Shown piece after piece: positions 22,572 through 34,171 of a stretch of DNA of 64,000 nt; the stretch's first letter is position 1, and the number at the start of each line of letters is the position of its first letter. Source of the DNA: Monosporascus cannonballus (taxonomy: Eukaryota > Ascomycota > Sordariomycetes > Xylariales); contig QJNS01000123.1 in the NCBI GenBank assembly GCA_004154925.1, forward strand, positions 168,133 through 232,132, given 5' to 3'. The notes under the pieces are model-generated. The model was given only the letters and a program-made list of their open reading frames with translations. It was not told the DNA's origin and did no database searches. Made by a program: the position numbers and the translations under genes.

Positions 22572-23454
22572 TCACTCCCCCTTTCCAGAATATACCCGCA
22601 TCAACTCCTCAAAACACGCCGTACTCTCGGGGAAGACTTCACTGCCGTTTCCAAATTCCTCATGAAGCTCCGCGTCCATAAGCTTCATGTCATCATCTCC
22701 CCTTGCCCGCCTCTCGCCTCTTCCGCCCTCTTCCGCAGCTCCGGTGGATCCGCGCATGTCCTCTAAACCCTTTCTCCATTAACCTCCTATTCCTAGAGAA
22801 ATACGTATACTCCTGCCACCCACAGGAGCCCCCAAAAACTTCACTATCGCCCTTTCTAAATCATCTGCAAAGGGTCATTCTAACCCTATCTCCCCTACCC
22901 CCCGACACCAGCACCTCCATTGGTCTTGCCTTCGCATCTATAGCAACAATATTCCGGCCGTCCATGCCGGGGAAATGCTTCTTGTCCTGGACAGGAAGAA
23001 ACCCACGAAGATCCCGCTCTACACAAGCGCGTACTATATACCGTAGCCTCGACAGATATCCCGCAGTAACTCGCGGAAGTGCGGCTTGGCTGCCTCGGCC
23101 GATGGCGAGACCGGGAAGCGGGCGACGCCGTTGGCGTACCCGGCGGGAATGAAGCACCCGAGATGTCCGGGGAGAGTGGTGGTGGCAGCACGCGACGGCG
23201 GCGGAGCGAAGATTCCAGTGAGCTGGAGCTTGCGAAGGCGGGTCCGAGAAGTCCTCAATGGAGGCGAGGAACGCGTCTGCTTTAGCGGAGCCAAGGGCGC
23301 TGATTAAGGATGCAGCATCATCAGAATTAACAAATCCTCTCATGTAAGCGATACCCCAACGCAAGGAACAGGTAGGGAGAGTAGCTAGGTGGTTTCTAGG
23401 CCAGAACACTGGAGTACGACAGTTCAACCGAGTAAATAGAGGCTCATGGGGCAT
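22572..23454 (-). pseudogene. Frameshifted gene relic, family not recognised
   Basis: Protein-like stretches succeed one another on the minus strand in changing frames: AASLISALGSAKADAFLASI (near 23,350-23,290), HLGCFIPAGYANGVARFPVS and KPHFRELLRDICRGYG (23,190-23,040), GFLPVQDKKHFPGMDGRN and EVLVSGGRGDRVRM (23,010-22,870), then DMKLMDAELHEEFGNG and FEELMRVYSGKGE to a stop at 22,572. The switches do not coincide with clear GT-AG pairs, so a frameshifted pseudogene is likelier than an intron-rich gene. Which frame is right at each join is a judgement from residue composition only. Confidence 0.35.
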
Positions 23455-24394
23455 GCGATTAACTTAGGTATGCAGCAACTGGCGATCATTATCTCACGAG
23501 CCAGTGCCTGTAATGGGGTGCGGCTGATAATCTACGATTGGAACGCACATATCCCCACGACGGCATGGTTGTTCGATAGCAACCAAAAGCTACTCTATGG
23601 CAAGTACGGCAACAGTAAGTGCATGGAACTGGTTGAGCACCCCATGATACACATCGACCGGAACACATCTGGTAAATAACTGGCCCTATTATCAAGCCTG
23701 GTGGATATGATCCTAGGTTCCACCCTTTGACGCGACCTCCTACGTTTTATTGCCATGACTGCCTCTTACTAGGTCATGTCCAGCCCTTAGCTGTAATGAC
23801 GTTCTAGCTATGTCAATGCAATTGCGCCCAAATTCTCTGCCAATAGCCATGCTACAAATACCGCCACGGGGAACCCCCTCGCAAGCACGTAGGCAGAGAG
23901 CTAAGCTACCAGCAACTCCCTAGTCCTTCTTTACCGCACTTGGGCTTGTTGAGGGGTCATGGTATCAGAGAAATAGTGTCAGGTTATTTAGTGCAACAGA
24001 AACGCAAGAAGAAGCAGTCTCGCAGAAAGATAACAGTATATAGGTTTGACCAGTAACCCCCGCCCTTTCCCAATATCTAGGGGGTAAAGGTCCTTCCATA
24101 GATAGCTACGAGCCATGTCTAAAAGGCTCCGCCTGTGACAGAAAAAAATGAGGCTATATTAAGTACTCTAACTCCAAGGAGGGAAGAATCATATGAAGCC
24201 ACTTGGTTGATTGACTCATCTATGTAGCCCTACTCGACTCAGTAGGCGGCTACCTGGGGTGTCCCAGGAGGTCCGGCTGGAGCCAATCAGATCCTCCTAT
24301 TGACTGTGACCCTATTGTATCCACCACAATATTCTCTGACGCACGAATACCTTGGTGATGTTAGTATCCCTATAGAATCCCTTGAAGACGAGAC
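23455..24394. other. Spacer without a recognisable gene
   Basis: A 77-codon frame (23,446-23,679) has no motif. Nothing else was seen in this stretch. Confidence 0.4.
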
Positions 24395-25255
24395 TCACTC
24401 GGTGCTATAAGCTCTCTGCAGGGCCAGACAGAAGCACTCTTCCACTCCGGACCTTGGCTTGCCTTCCGCCATGGCCTTCAAGAATTCGCTACGGACCTCC
24501 TCGAATCTCTGCTTGCCTCTGCCTGGGATGGACTCATTTAAGCCCCCAAGTGTGAGATACAACCGGTCCGCAATCCGGCAGATGTGCTTCGCCGATCTGG
24601 ACTCCGGGTATTCCTCGTCATCCATGATCCTGTTGAAGAGTCTGCAAGCTCCGTACAACTCCTAGTGGTTTTGGAAATTTATCAGGAATTACGCACGTTG
24701 TATTCGATCTATTAAAAGAAGGCTATCACCTACCAATATGACAGAAGGCCTTAAGAGACTGAGGCGCGGAAGAAGATAGGCACAGACGTTAAATATTTGG
24801 TAGACGATCAGACGACCCCAGAACACCTTCCACCAGTGTCGAATGAAAGGTTTGTCGGAGCGGGGCGCCAAAAACCAAGGGGGAAAGTACCATGGTTGAA
24901 AGAGGAGGCCGAGCAGAAGAAGAAATTCCAAGGAGGACACCAATATCAGGTGAGTCGCGGCGGCGGGTAGCGGACAAATGGCCGGTCTGCGGTACGCCCG
25001 AAACCCAAAATATAGGGTTAACAAGAAAAAAATCGTTACAAGCAGGCATTGCGCCTCTCTGTAGAGGGCACGCAGCCGATCAAATAGTAGTAGCAAACTT
25101 AGGAAGCCGAGTTGGAGTTGATTCCACAGGATTTTGGCCAGTAGAAACACGATCCGTGGTCGATTGAAGAGTGCTAAAGATGTGAGGACGCAGAGGAGGA
25201 GCACGACCATGCCCAGATCGAGCACTTCGGCGAGGGGAACGTCGAAAAGATCCAT
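24395..25255 (-). CDS. Multi-pass membrane protein, unknown function (262 aa)
   Basis: Exon 1 (25,255-24,734, 174 codons) ends before a GTAGGT donor. Exon 2 (24,661-24,395) follows a CCACTAG acceptor with a CTGAT branch site; both are phase 0, leaving a 72-nt intron. Exon 1 encodes about five hydrophobic segments (near residues 12-30, 35-60, 68-85, 100-120 and 145-165), with DRLRALYREAQ between the second and third. Exon 2 encodes a soluble, charged tail (NRIMDDEEYPESRSAKHICR...). The layout resembles fungal putative polyketide- or metabolite-linked integral membrane hypotheticals, but no family could be named. It is the first gene with housekeeping-like sequence after the accessory stretch. 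Confidence 0.6.
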
Positions 25256-26059
25256 CCTGTATTGTAGAAGCGGCGTTGACCTTCAGTCCCGGGGGCCAAG
25301 ATGCTATGTTCTCTCGGTTCCGTAGTTGTAAGAAGCAAGAAATGAAGGTAAAGTTCTCGGGGATGCTTTCAGGCTTACTGGGGTAGGCAATCGAACATTC
25401 CGGGGATCAAACAAATTTGAAATGACGTATTAAGTTATTTCGTTGTTTGTTCGGTTATATTTGTACCAATAGGGTAGAATACTTCAAACGCCTTGAAAGG
25501 TTCGATCTCAGATGGCAATGAGGCTCCTATACCCACCGAACCTACCTGGGTAGTTCGGCAAAGTGTAAGAGATATACGATATATGCGATGGGTGTAATAT
25601 GACCTAATAATGGTTGCCTAATGTTATCTATTATTGTGCACCTAGACTCTCTGAGGACCTTATTTCCTAAGTCAACCATTGAAACCTGTAGATAGATTAT
25701 CATGCTATTCAGAAAGGGGCTCCCAATAGATCGCTATATACGATACACAGTATCGATGCACCAATCGGTTCATATCCGATAAGCGAGTAGACCGCCCCCC
25801 CGCCCCCAGGGCGCCGGGCGCTACCCTCCCTATCGCCCCACGCTAAGTTAATCGCTTGGCGGCGTCGATCAATCAATTCTCAATAGCCAAAACTTTTTTT
25901 CCCCCCCCAATTCGGTGTTGGTGATTGGCGTCGAGCAGTGTCTGGACGGATAGAAGGCGTGGTTTATCTGTCTTCCAATTTCCTTTCTCGCTTGCCGAGC
26001 TTCATTCTTTTGTAATTCTATACCCCAATTTTCGCCGTCTTTTCTTCTTCTTTCTCACG
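25256..26059. promoter_or_regulatory. Divergent intergenic region upstream of the EF-G1 gene
   Basis: It separates the membrane-protein gene (minus) from the EF-G1 gene (plus). It contains a C-rich patch (25,793-25,808), a T8/C8 tract (25,893-25,909) and a CT-rich leader (26,035-26,057) just before the ATG at 26,060, a common fungal promoter feature. No coding sequence was seen. Confidence 0.4.
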
Positions 26060-28738
26060 ATGAGGGCTTCATGGACAGTAACCGCTGCTCTGAGCGACAG
26101 TCGGATCCTGGGGTCGAGATGCAGCGCCAGATTCTTGAGCATACGTCCGACGGCTTCGGTATCGTCGTTCCGGGCGCCCCTAATCGCGGCCCCGGTCCAG
26201 GTCGGCGGGAGGAGATATTTCAACCTGACCAAGCCGAGATATGCCGCTGCCAGCGGTGCTGCCGGCGCTGCGTAAGTTGCGAAATGATGGATATCGGGTT
26301 AATGTTTACTCGTGGCCGGATTACTGATGTGCTGTTGGGCAGGCTAAGGAAGGCCGCTGAAGATGCCGCGAGCCTGACACCCGAAGCAGTCGCTGCTAAG
26401 ATGGGCCCGGAGGAAAAGAAACGCTTGTCGAAAGTGCGCAACATAGGCATTGCTGTACGTTTTTATACCACCGCCGCCACCTTGCCTTGCAATCCTCTAG
26501 ATGTCTTCGGATGGAATGGGGGGACCCGAAGAGGGAGCTACAATGAGGAGATACGGTTGCTGAAAGAAGGGAAATAGGCACACATCGACAGTGGAAAGAC
26601 CACCGCCACCGAACGGGTCCTCTTCTATACCGGCCGGATTAAGCAGATACACGAGGTCCGAGGCAAGGACGGCGTCGGGTCGAAGATGGACTCTATGGAG
26701 CTCGAGCGTGAGAAGGGGATCACTATCCAGTCCGCAGCCACGTTCTGCGACTGGAAGAAGATCGAGGATGGCGAGGAGCAGACCTACCACATCAACCTTA
26801 TAGATACCCCCGGACATATCGATTTCACCATCGAGGTCGAGCGTGCCCTGAGAGTTCTCGACGGCGCCGTGATGATCCTGTGCGCAGTCAGCGGCGTCCA
26901 ATCGCAGACCATCACCGTGGACAGACAGATGAAGCGGTACAACATCCCCCGGATCAGCTTCGTGAACAAGATGGATCGCATGGGTGCCAACCCCTGGAAG
27001 GCCGTCGAGCAGATCAACTCCAAGCTGAAGATCCATGCGGCCGCTGTCCAGATACCAATCGGTATCGAGGACCAGTGCAAGGGGGTTGTCGATCTAATCA
27101 ACATGAGATCTATATACACCGAGGGGCCGAGGGGCGTCCAGGTCCGGGTCGAGGATAAGGTGCCCGATGACCTCCGGGAATTCGCCGAACAGAAGCGCCA
27201 GGAGCTGATTGAGAAGCTAGCGGACGTCGACGACGAGATTGCCGAAATGTTCTTGGACGAGAGGACACCTACCCCGGAGCAGATCAAGGCGGCCATCCGC
27301 CGGGCCACTATCGGCCTGAAGTTCACCCCCGTCTTGATGGGGTCCGCCTTAGCCGACAAGTGCATCCAGCCCATGCTTGACGCCGTCTGCGACTACCTAC
27401 CGAATCCTGGCGACGTCCAGAACGTGGCGCTGGACAAGTCTAAGGGTGAGGCGGAGACGAAGCTGGTCCCCTACAACTCGCTGCCCTTCGTCGGTCTGGC
27501 CTTCAAGCTCGAGGAGAACAACTACGGCCAGCTCACCTACATCCGGGTCTACCAGGGCACGCTGAGGAAGGGCACCTACTTGTTCAACTCGCGGACAGAT
27601 AAGAAGGTCAGGATCCCGCGTATCGTGCGGATGCACTCCAACGAGATGGAAGACGTCAACGAGGTCGGCGCCGGAGAGATCTGCGCCGTCTTCGGCGTCG
27701 AGTGCGCGTCCGGCGACACCTTCACCGACGGAAACCTGCCGTACACCATGTCCTCCATGTTCGTCCCCGACGCCGTCATGTCGCTCTCGATCAAGCCCAA
27801 GCGGACGACGGACGCCGACAACTTCAGTAAGGCCATGAACCGCTTCCAGCGCGAGGATCCCACTTTCCGGCTGTACGTCGACGAGGAGAGCGAGGAGACC
27901 ATCATCTCCGGTATGGGCGAGTTGCACCTGGAGATCTACATCGAGCGTCTGCGCCGCGAGTACAAAGTCGAGTGCGTCACGGGCCAGCCCCGCGTAGCTT
28001 ACCGCGAGACGATCTCCCAGAGGGCCGACTTCGACTACCTGTTGCGGAAACAGACCGGTGGTCCCGGAGATTTTGCGCGCGTGGTCGGTTGGATTGAGCC
28101 CAACTCGGAGCCCGAGCAGAACAGCTTCGAGAACCAGGTGACGGGCGGTGCCATCCCAGACAAGTTCATCTCCGCATGCGGGAAGGGCTTCATGGAAGCC
28201 TGCGAGAAGGGTCCCCTCCTGGGCCACAAGGTAATCGGCGCCAAGATGGTGGTCAACGACGGCGCAACGCACGTGACGGACTCGTCCGATTTCGCCTTCA
28301 GCCTGGCGGCGCAGATGGCCTTCCGCAAGGTCTTCCCCGACGCCGGCGGCCAGGTCCTCGAGCCCCTGATGAAGACCACCATCATGGCGCCCAACGAGTT
28401 CCAAGGCAACGTCCTGATGCTCATGAACAAGCGCAACGCCACCATCATCGACACGGAGATCGGCAGCGAGGACTTCACCCTCATCGCCGACTGCAGCCTC
28501 AACGCCATGTTCGGCTTCAGCACGCAGCTCCGGGCCGCCACGCAGGGTAAGGGCGAGTTCAGCATGGAGTTCAGCCACTACGCGCCCGCGGCGCCGCATC
28601 TGCAGTAAGTTTAAGCCCCTTACCCCGCTTTTTTTGATGAGTGGTATGATCGTGGGACGAGAAGATAGATAACGACCGTACAGGAAGGAGCTAGTTGCCA
28701 AGTACCAGAAAGAACTCGAGGCCAAAAGAGCGAAGTAA
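26060..28738 (+). CDS. MEF1: Mitochondrial elongation factor G1 (translocase GTPase)
   Basis: EF-G1 moves tRNA-mRNA through the mitochondrial ribosome using GTP. Four exons join in phase: 26,060-26,271; 26,343-26,454; 26,578-28,604; 28,684-28,738, giving 801 aa; yeast Mef1 is slightly shorter. The N-terminus is basic and Ser/Ala/Arg-rich, as for a mitochondrial presequence ([18 protein letters not shown]). The G domain shows AHIDSGKT (109-116, split from RNIGIA by intron 2), [16 protein letters not shown] (184-188), NKMDRMG (238-244) and GSALADK. Domain II ([14 protein letters not shown]), domain III ([15 protein letters not shown]), domain IV (GVAYRETI-type region) and the C-terminal domain ([12 protein letters not shown]) are intact. 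The short last exon adds a Lys-rich tail ([17 protein letters not shown]). No damage was seen. Confidence 0.96.
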
Positions 28739-30020
28739 TGTCCATCGCGGTTTGAGTTGACTGATGGACTCGGGAGCTTGTTGCCGGATGACTCCAAGCG
28801 AGCGCGCGATGGATGCGATAGAGCTGGTGAGCGCTTAGACGCCGCGTCATAGAGTCGTTATACGCTCAACGTGTGCCGAACGATAATGCCACCCGCCACC
28901 GCGATGAAATGGGGCGGTATGAAATCTCTGGAGAGGTCAGTGTAAGATCACGTATATAGAGATGTACAGTCACGACGCTGGAGTTAGGGTTGGAAACGAC
29001 TTGGAATACGGGCGTACGCGCCGTGTGGGTCTGCAAATAGAATCGAGACGAAACCTCCTTCCTCTATCTTCTGCGTCTATATTCTTGCGAGTAGACTAGA
29101 ATTCGTCTTACGTGATCCTCGAATCCATTGCGAGAGGAGTCCTCCTAATTTCTGTGCGTCTCTTCTGTTTTGACTAATGATGGGATGGGGGTAAAGGTAA
29201 AAGATGTATGCGAGAGAAGTTACGTGTGTCAAATCTTCGACTCTTAAGAGAGACGCTGCTGTTTCTTGACAGGAAAGGGTATACCCATAGAACGGGTACC
29301 TAAGAACCCGCCTGGGCATGTATTCGATACCGAACCCGTCACCGATTCGGGAGAGTAGCGTCTCCCCCGTTTTGTCTGGTCGGAGCCGCGAATATGGGGG
29401 CTGCTGGTGCAACAGTGAGGGTCTGACTTACTTCCCCCTGTGAATAACTAGCTATCTTGCCGAAAGTGAAACCCACTCCTCCTGTACCCCTTTGTATTGC
29501 TTGTTTCCACCCAGAGTACTGGTCGTGTATCTTAGGTAATATGCAATCGGTAAGTAGGCATATGTGTGTATCATCACCGTTGCCGGAGGCGGTAGATAAT
29601 GACCACCATCTTCTACGCGGTGAAGGACTCCTAAACGTCCCCCGCAGGTCTAAGAACACTTTGAACCAAAAGCGAATGTGTATGGGTAGACAGTCACCAT
29701 GACATAGTTACTCGCGATACACTGAAACAGCTGATATCGTCGAGACGCGTTTGCCTCGCGGGTCTGGCCATCAAAAGTTCATTTCATAGCATTACCGGCC
29801 CTGTAACATCTAGCCTTGCCTTCCTCCGCTGGTTTCCGAGGCTTTATAGGACCACGCATTTCTTCGGCAGCCCGCAGGGGCCCCCTTGGGTCTCCTGGGC
29901 CGGGGCCTGCTTCGGCCGGGCCTGGGGTGCCGCGCGGGTGTCGGCGCGCTCCGACTTCCCTGCCTCTCTATTCCCCGCCTCCGCCACAGCCCCGTCTACG
30001 CCTTCACGGCCACCATGGAG
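28739..30020. other. Convergent intergenic region (EF-G1 and WrbA genes)
   Basis: Downstream ends of the flanking plus and minus genes face each other. Only shadow-like open frames occur (29,077-29,702). Nothing else was recognised. Confidence 0.45.
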
Positions 30021-31053
30021 TCACGGCTGGGGGGAGCTGGTGAACTTGGCGACGGTCTTGTAGAACTCGGCGCCCTGGATGCGGGCGAGCTCGAGCTCCT
30101 TCTCGGAGGGCTGGCGGGAGCCGTCGGGGCCGGCGAAGGTGCCGGCGCCCCAGGCGCTGCCGCCGCGGACTTCGGTGAGGTCGACCAGGTTGGCGAAGGA
30201 CCTGGCGTAGCCGAGGGGCACGTAGATAAAGCCGTGGTGGGCGAAGGTGGACATGGCGGCGATGGCCGTGGACTCCTGGCCGCCGCCCTGCGACGCCGTC
30301 GAGACGAAGAGCCCCGCCATCTTGCCCCAGAAGCTGCCCGCCTGCCACTGCTTGCCCGTGTGATCGATGAAGGCCTTCATCTGCGCCGGGAAGTTGCCGT
30401 ACCGCGTCGGGATGCCGAATAGGATCCCGTCGTACGCCTCGAGCGTGCCCGGGTTGGAGAGGATCGGGATGTCGGCCGACTGGCCCGGCGCGTGCATCTT
30501 CTCCAGGACCTCCTTAGGGAGTGTCTCCGGGACCCTGAGAAGGGGGGGGGGATAGCGTTAGCTTTTGCTACTCATAGCTGCGGGCGTATGGGCCGCTTAT
30601 CTTACTGGTAGATATCGGCAGTACCGCCGGCCTTCTCGATACCCTCCCTTTCGGCCTCCGCCATCTTGCGGATGTGGCCGTACATGGAGTACTAAAAGGA
30701 TCGTGTCAGCCGCATACGTTCCTACGAGATCCATTTCGTTTGTATGATGGCTTGTAGGGTTCGAGAAACTGAGAGGTCGGTAGGAGGCTAATGATTGTTT
30801 CCTGCGTAGAGCGGAGTACGTCGGACAAGACGGGCGCCGATATCAAGTTTCCTGGGTATTGCGGCGGCAATAGCACGTCGACCTTCTCGGCGACCCGCCC
30901 GTCCCACTTTCGGCGCGGCACTCTCCTCAAGGAGGGTGCGGTCTTGGCATATATACCCCGCGCTCAGAAGATTTCCTCTTTGACTCTTGTGATGTGATGA
31001 AAGGACGCTCGCGAGGGATCACCTACAAAGACAATTGCGATCTTGGGCGCCAT
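30021..31053 (-). CDS. NAD(P)H:quinone oxidoreductase, WrbA/flavodoxin type
   Basis: The predicted product (208 aa, typical for the family) is an FMN flavodoxin-like enzyme that reduces quinones by two electrons, related to yeast Pst2/Rfs1/Ycp4, fission yeast Obr1 and the Alt a 7/Cla h 7 allergen group. Exons: 31,053-31,027 (only nine codons, MAPKIAIVF), 30,691-30,606 and 30,534-30,021, with matching phases. Intron 1 is unusually long (334 nt) and intron 2 is 71 nt. Motifs: IAIVFYSMYGHI (FMN phosphate loop, split by intron 1), GIPTRYGNFPAQMKAF, GKMAGLFVSTASQGGGQE and a GPDGSRQPSEKELELAR tail. A cytosolic or eisosome-associated location is known for yeast relatives; here it is inferred. Confidence 0.93.
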
Positions 31054-32659
31054 CTCGAAAGCTGATTAAAGGCGTAGAATATATCGATATAAGGCTAGTA
31101 CAACTGAGGGCGGTAAGTACTGAGCCTCGATAGGATAGTCGACTGAATAAGACTTGATTCTGTAAAACTTGTTTCACTGGAGTGTTCAGATGAAGAAGGC
31201 ATCAGCCCGTCGAGGGGGAGAGCCCTCGGACTTATATACTCGAGGCAGGAGCTATGCGCGTATGGATCTTCCAAACAATATTAGCTCTGGTGTCAAACCT
31301 TCTTCTTGTGGGGAGACATGCATATGGCTCCAGAGAATGCGCATCGGGCCCGTCGAAGGAGTCAGAACAGTCTCCAACGCCCTATCCCGCTGGAGGCATC
31401 ATCACCCATCCACTCATCAGTCTCGTCTCAAAAACCCCCTCAACAATGCGTCCCTGACATGGGGCGTCGACGCTGCGTTCCTTTTCCCTTTGGGTGCTAG
31501 GGTTTGCGTTGGCCATGAGAGAGTGTGTGGCTTTACGATGTGTCAGCAACGTCTAATAACACCCCTTACCCATGATGACTCCTACAAGGATGAGGATTTC
31601 ATCATCATTACTAACTCTGCGCGGATGGGTATTATGATTTGGCAGCCGATAATGTTGTTCAAGTGGGCCCGGAATACGCCTTGGAGCCAGTCCCTTGTCG
31701 TCCAAAGTCCTGGGCGGGTATTGAATGGGGGGACCAGAAAGGTGGTCTCCAGCTCACCGGGAACAACCCGGCAACGCCGTCTCAGAAGGGCTGTTCCTCA
31801 AGGTTGGGAAGTTCTGGAGCACCTCACTGGATACAGATGGAGGCATTTGAAGTCAAATATATTTCCCTTTTCACCTTACGAGGGGACCAATTCCCAGGAA
31901 TATCTATTTAACTAACAATGGTAGGTTGCCCCCTCAACATGACCTGACGCCGCAATACCAAGCCCTGGATACGGGAAGGAAATGTTGGGGGGCGCACGAT
32001 CGAACTATTCTAGTGCGCACGGCGAAGTCTGGAAGTTGATTGTGTGCGCATGACGGATAAGGCCTACCGCTCGTAAAGGAACTTACCCAGGCAAGCTACC
32101 GGAGCCGCAGAGTGCAGGATGCATGCACGCGGATTCCCCACCAACCCTCCTCATCCCTTGCTGCTGATTAAGAACTTACGGGCCGTTAAGTAATTTGTAG
32201 GTTCGTGAGCTAGTGTCTCCACAGGGCTTTTTGACAAATGCTTCCCTCAGCACCCAACAGCTTCAGTAAGCAACACACATAATAAGCCCACTAACTAGGG
32301 GTGTCGAACCGGGATTCGTAATTCTTTCCTTTTTATGACATTTTCATGTCCGGACCCTGATGGGGCTGGGGTAGCGATTGTTTATGACGAGCTTGGTGCT
32401 CTTCCTGTCAATATTGTCCTTTACTGGCACATATAGTCCATCGTGATTTTTTACTCTAAAACGTGCAATTATACTACAGCAATGCGGGACATTTTAGCTC
32501 ATTACAGTAGTACATGAGCTAAGCTACATGGGACGGCATACAGTTAAAGCGCACAGAAAAGTGCACCGGGAGAGTACGCCACAGGCGTTGTAACGGGATA
32601 AATAATTTACTCTGTATAATGCGTCCTAACCGCTAATAAACCGATCCAACGTTCCGCCC
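31054..32659. other. Intergenic region with an unassigned 248-codon open frame
   Basis: A plus-strand frame without stops runs 31,169-31,915 with a second overlapping one at 31,639-31,911. Neither has a recognised motif or convincing codon pattern. The rest (31,920-32,650) shows nothing. Confidence 0.35.
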
Positions 32660-34096
32660 CTATCCCTTAGCGGCTCTCGCCCTCCTGACATGCGTCAGCT
32701 GCGCCGCCAGGAACCCCGCGGCGCCGACCATCAGCGTTGCGCCGGAGTAGGCGATGAGCCCGTTCCAGGCGGCCTCGGAGTAGCTGCGCAGGATCGCGCC
32801 CGCGATGGGGGTGCCGACGAGCACGGCGGAGCCCGTGAAGAGGAACGTCATGCCCATGCGGGTGCCGAGGCGGCTGAGGTCCGGCGTCAGGACGGCGATG
32901 GCGCTCGGCGGCAGGCTCGTGACGCCGCCGTTGAAGAAGCCGAAGAGCAGCGCGAAGGCGACGAGCCCGCCGAGCCGCCGCACGCCGAGCCAGGCGAGCG
33001 CCAGGACCGCGGCGCCGAGCGTGGTCCCCGCCAGCATGCTGACGGAGCCCAGCCGGTCGGCAGCCAGGTTCGGCAGCAGCCGGCCGAGGATGCTCCCCGC
33101 GTTGAGCACCGTGACGAGGTAAGCCGACGACGAGGCCTCGTCGGAGGAGCCGGCGGCGGGGTCACCGGCCGAGATGATGCCGCGCCGGATGGCGAACAGC
33201 TGGATGTAGAAGTAGGGGACGTAGAGGCCGACGTAGGCGCATAGGCCGGCGACGTTGAACAGCATGTAGGGCCCGTCGCGGAGGGCCCGGGGCTCGAAGA
33301 AGGCGCGCTTGCGGGCCGGCGGCGGCACGCGCGTGCGCATGAAGGCGACGGGTATCGCCGACAGGCCCAGCAGGATGAAGGAGATGACGCGCGTGGCCCA
33401 GGCGAAGCCGACGGCGGGCTGCAGCCGGCTGAAGATGATGGGGAACAAGATGCCCGCGAGCGGCGAGCCGACCGACTGCACGCCGAGCGCGAAGGCGCGG
33501 CGCCGCGCGAAGTACTGGCTCAGGATGGCGGCGGCGGGCAGGAACAGCAGGCCGGAGCCGACGCCGACGCAGACGCCCTGCGCCAGCAGGACCTGCCAGT
33601 AACTCTTGCAGATGGAGGTCATGAACATGCCGAAGACGATGAGAAACAGGCCGCCGACCATGAGGCGCCGGAAGTTGCCCGCGTCGAACAGGGGCCCCGA
33701 CACGATCCCCAGCAGCAGCAGCAGCGCGCCCTGCAGCGATCCGACCCAGCTTATGGCCGACGAGCTGTGGCCCCGCAGCAGCTCCGTCTCGTAGTACGTC
33801 TGGAACACGCCGAAGCTGTTGATCAGTCCCCAGGTATTTATCATGACAACGAACGAACAGGCCACCTGGACCCACGCGCCCCAGCCGCCGTCCGGCACAG
33901 TCATCGTCGTCGGAGCTTGGCCCCCCGGTCGTGGTGGCGTCGCCGTCTTAACGCCATTGGTGGCGGCGGTCTCGGCGCCGACACCGGTGGAAGCTTCGTC
34001 CGTTTTCTTGTCCGAGTTTTCGGGGCTGGTTCCCGGATCGACCCTTTCGATGGACGCCCCGCCGGATTCGGGCGCCTCTTTCCCGGTTATCACCAT
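32660..34096 (-). CDS. Major facilitator transporter, monocarboxylate (MCT/Mch) type
   Basis: A single exon of 478 aa from the ATG at 34,096. An in-frame ATG at 34,171 would add 25 residues that lack family character, so the shorter start is preferred. After a hydrophilic Ser/Thr/Gly-rich N-terminus of about 70 residues comes the MCT signature VPDGGWGAWVQV at the start of helix 1, followed by about 12 hydrophobic segments (NTWGLINSFGVFQTYY, LLAQGVCVGVGSGLLFLP, PLAGILFPIIF, TFLFTGSAVLVGTPIAG). Fungal members include riboflavin (Mch5) and uncharacterised Mch proteins. The substrate cannot be told from sequence. Plasma-membrane location is inferred. The frame is very GC-rich and intact. Confidence 0.9.
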   Translation of the reverse strand: MVITGKEAPESGGASIERVDPGTSPENSDKKTDEASTGVGAETAATNGVKTATPPRPGGQAPTTMTVPDGGWGAWVQVACSFVVMINTWGLINSFGVFQTYYETELLRGHSSSAISWVGSLQGALLLLLGIVSGPLFDAGNFRRLMVGGLFLIVFGMFMTSICKSYWQVLLAQGVCVGVGSGLLFLPAAAILSQYFARRRAFALGVQSVGSPLAGILFPIIFSRLQPAVGFAWATRVISFILLGLSAIPVAFMRTRVPPPARKRAFFEPRALRDGPYMLFNVAGLCAYVGLYVPYFYIQLFAIRRGIISAGDPAAGSSDEASSSAYLVTVLNAGSILGRLLPNLAADRLGSVSMLAGTTLGAAVLALAWLGVRRLGGLVAFALLFGFFNGGVTSLPPSAIAVLTPDLSRLGTRMGMTFLFTGSAVLVGTPIAGAILRSYSEAAWNGLIAYSGATLMVGAAGFLAAQLTHVRRARAAKG

Positions 34097-34171
34097 GGTC
34101 TGTGTGCCGCGTAAATTTCCGTGGCCGAAACTACCTAGTAGGCAGGTAAGGGAGACCCTATTGCGCCTCAA

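Noticed and set aside
27397..28797. 466-codon minus-strand frame opposite EF-G1
   Set aside because: A shadow of GC-rich EF-G1 codons; the plus-strand frame carries all family motifs.
31169..31915. 248-codon open frame as a gene
   Set aside because: No domain, no hydrophobic or repeat pattern, low-quality residue mix, and another frame is also open over its second half.
32300..32330. GGTTCGACACC on the minus strand as a tRNA T-arm
   Set aside because: Neighbouring bases do not form a T-stem and no other tRNA arms are present.
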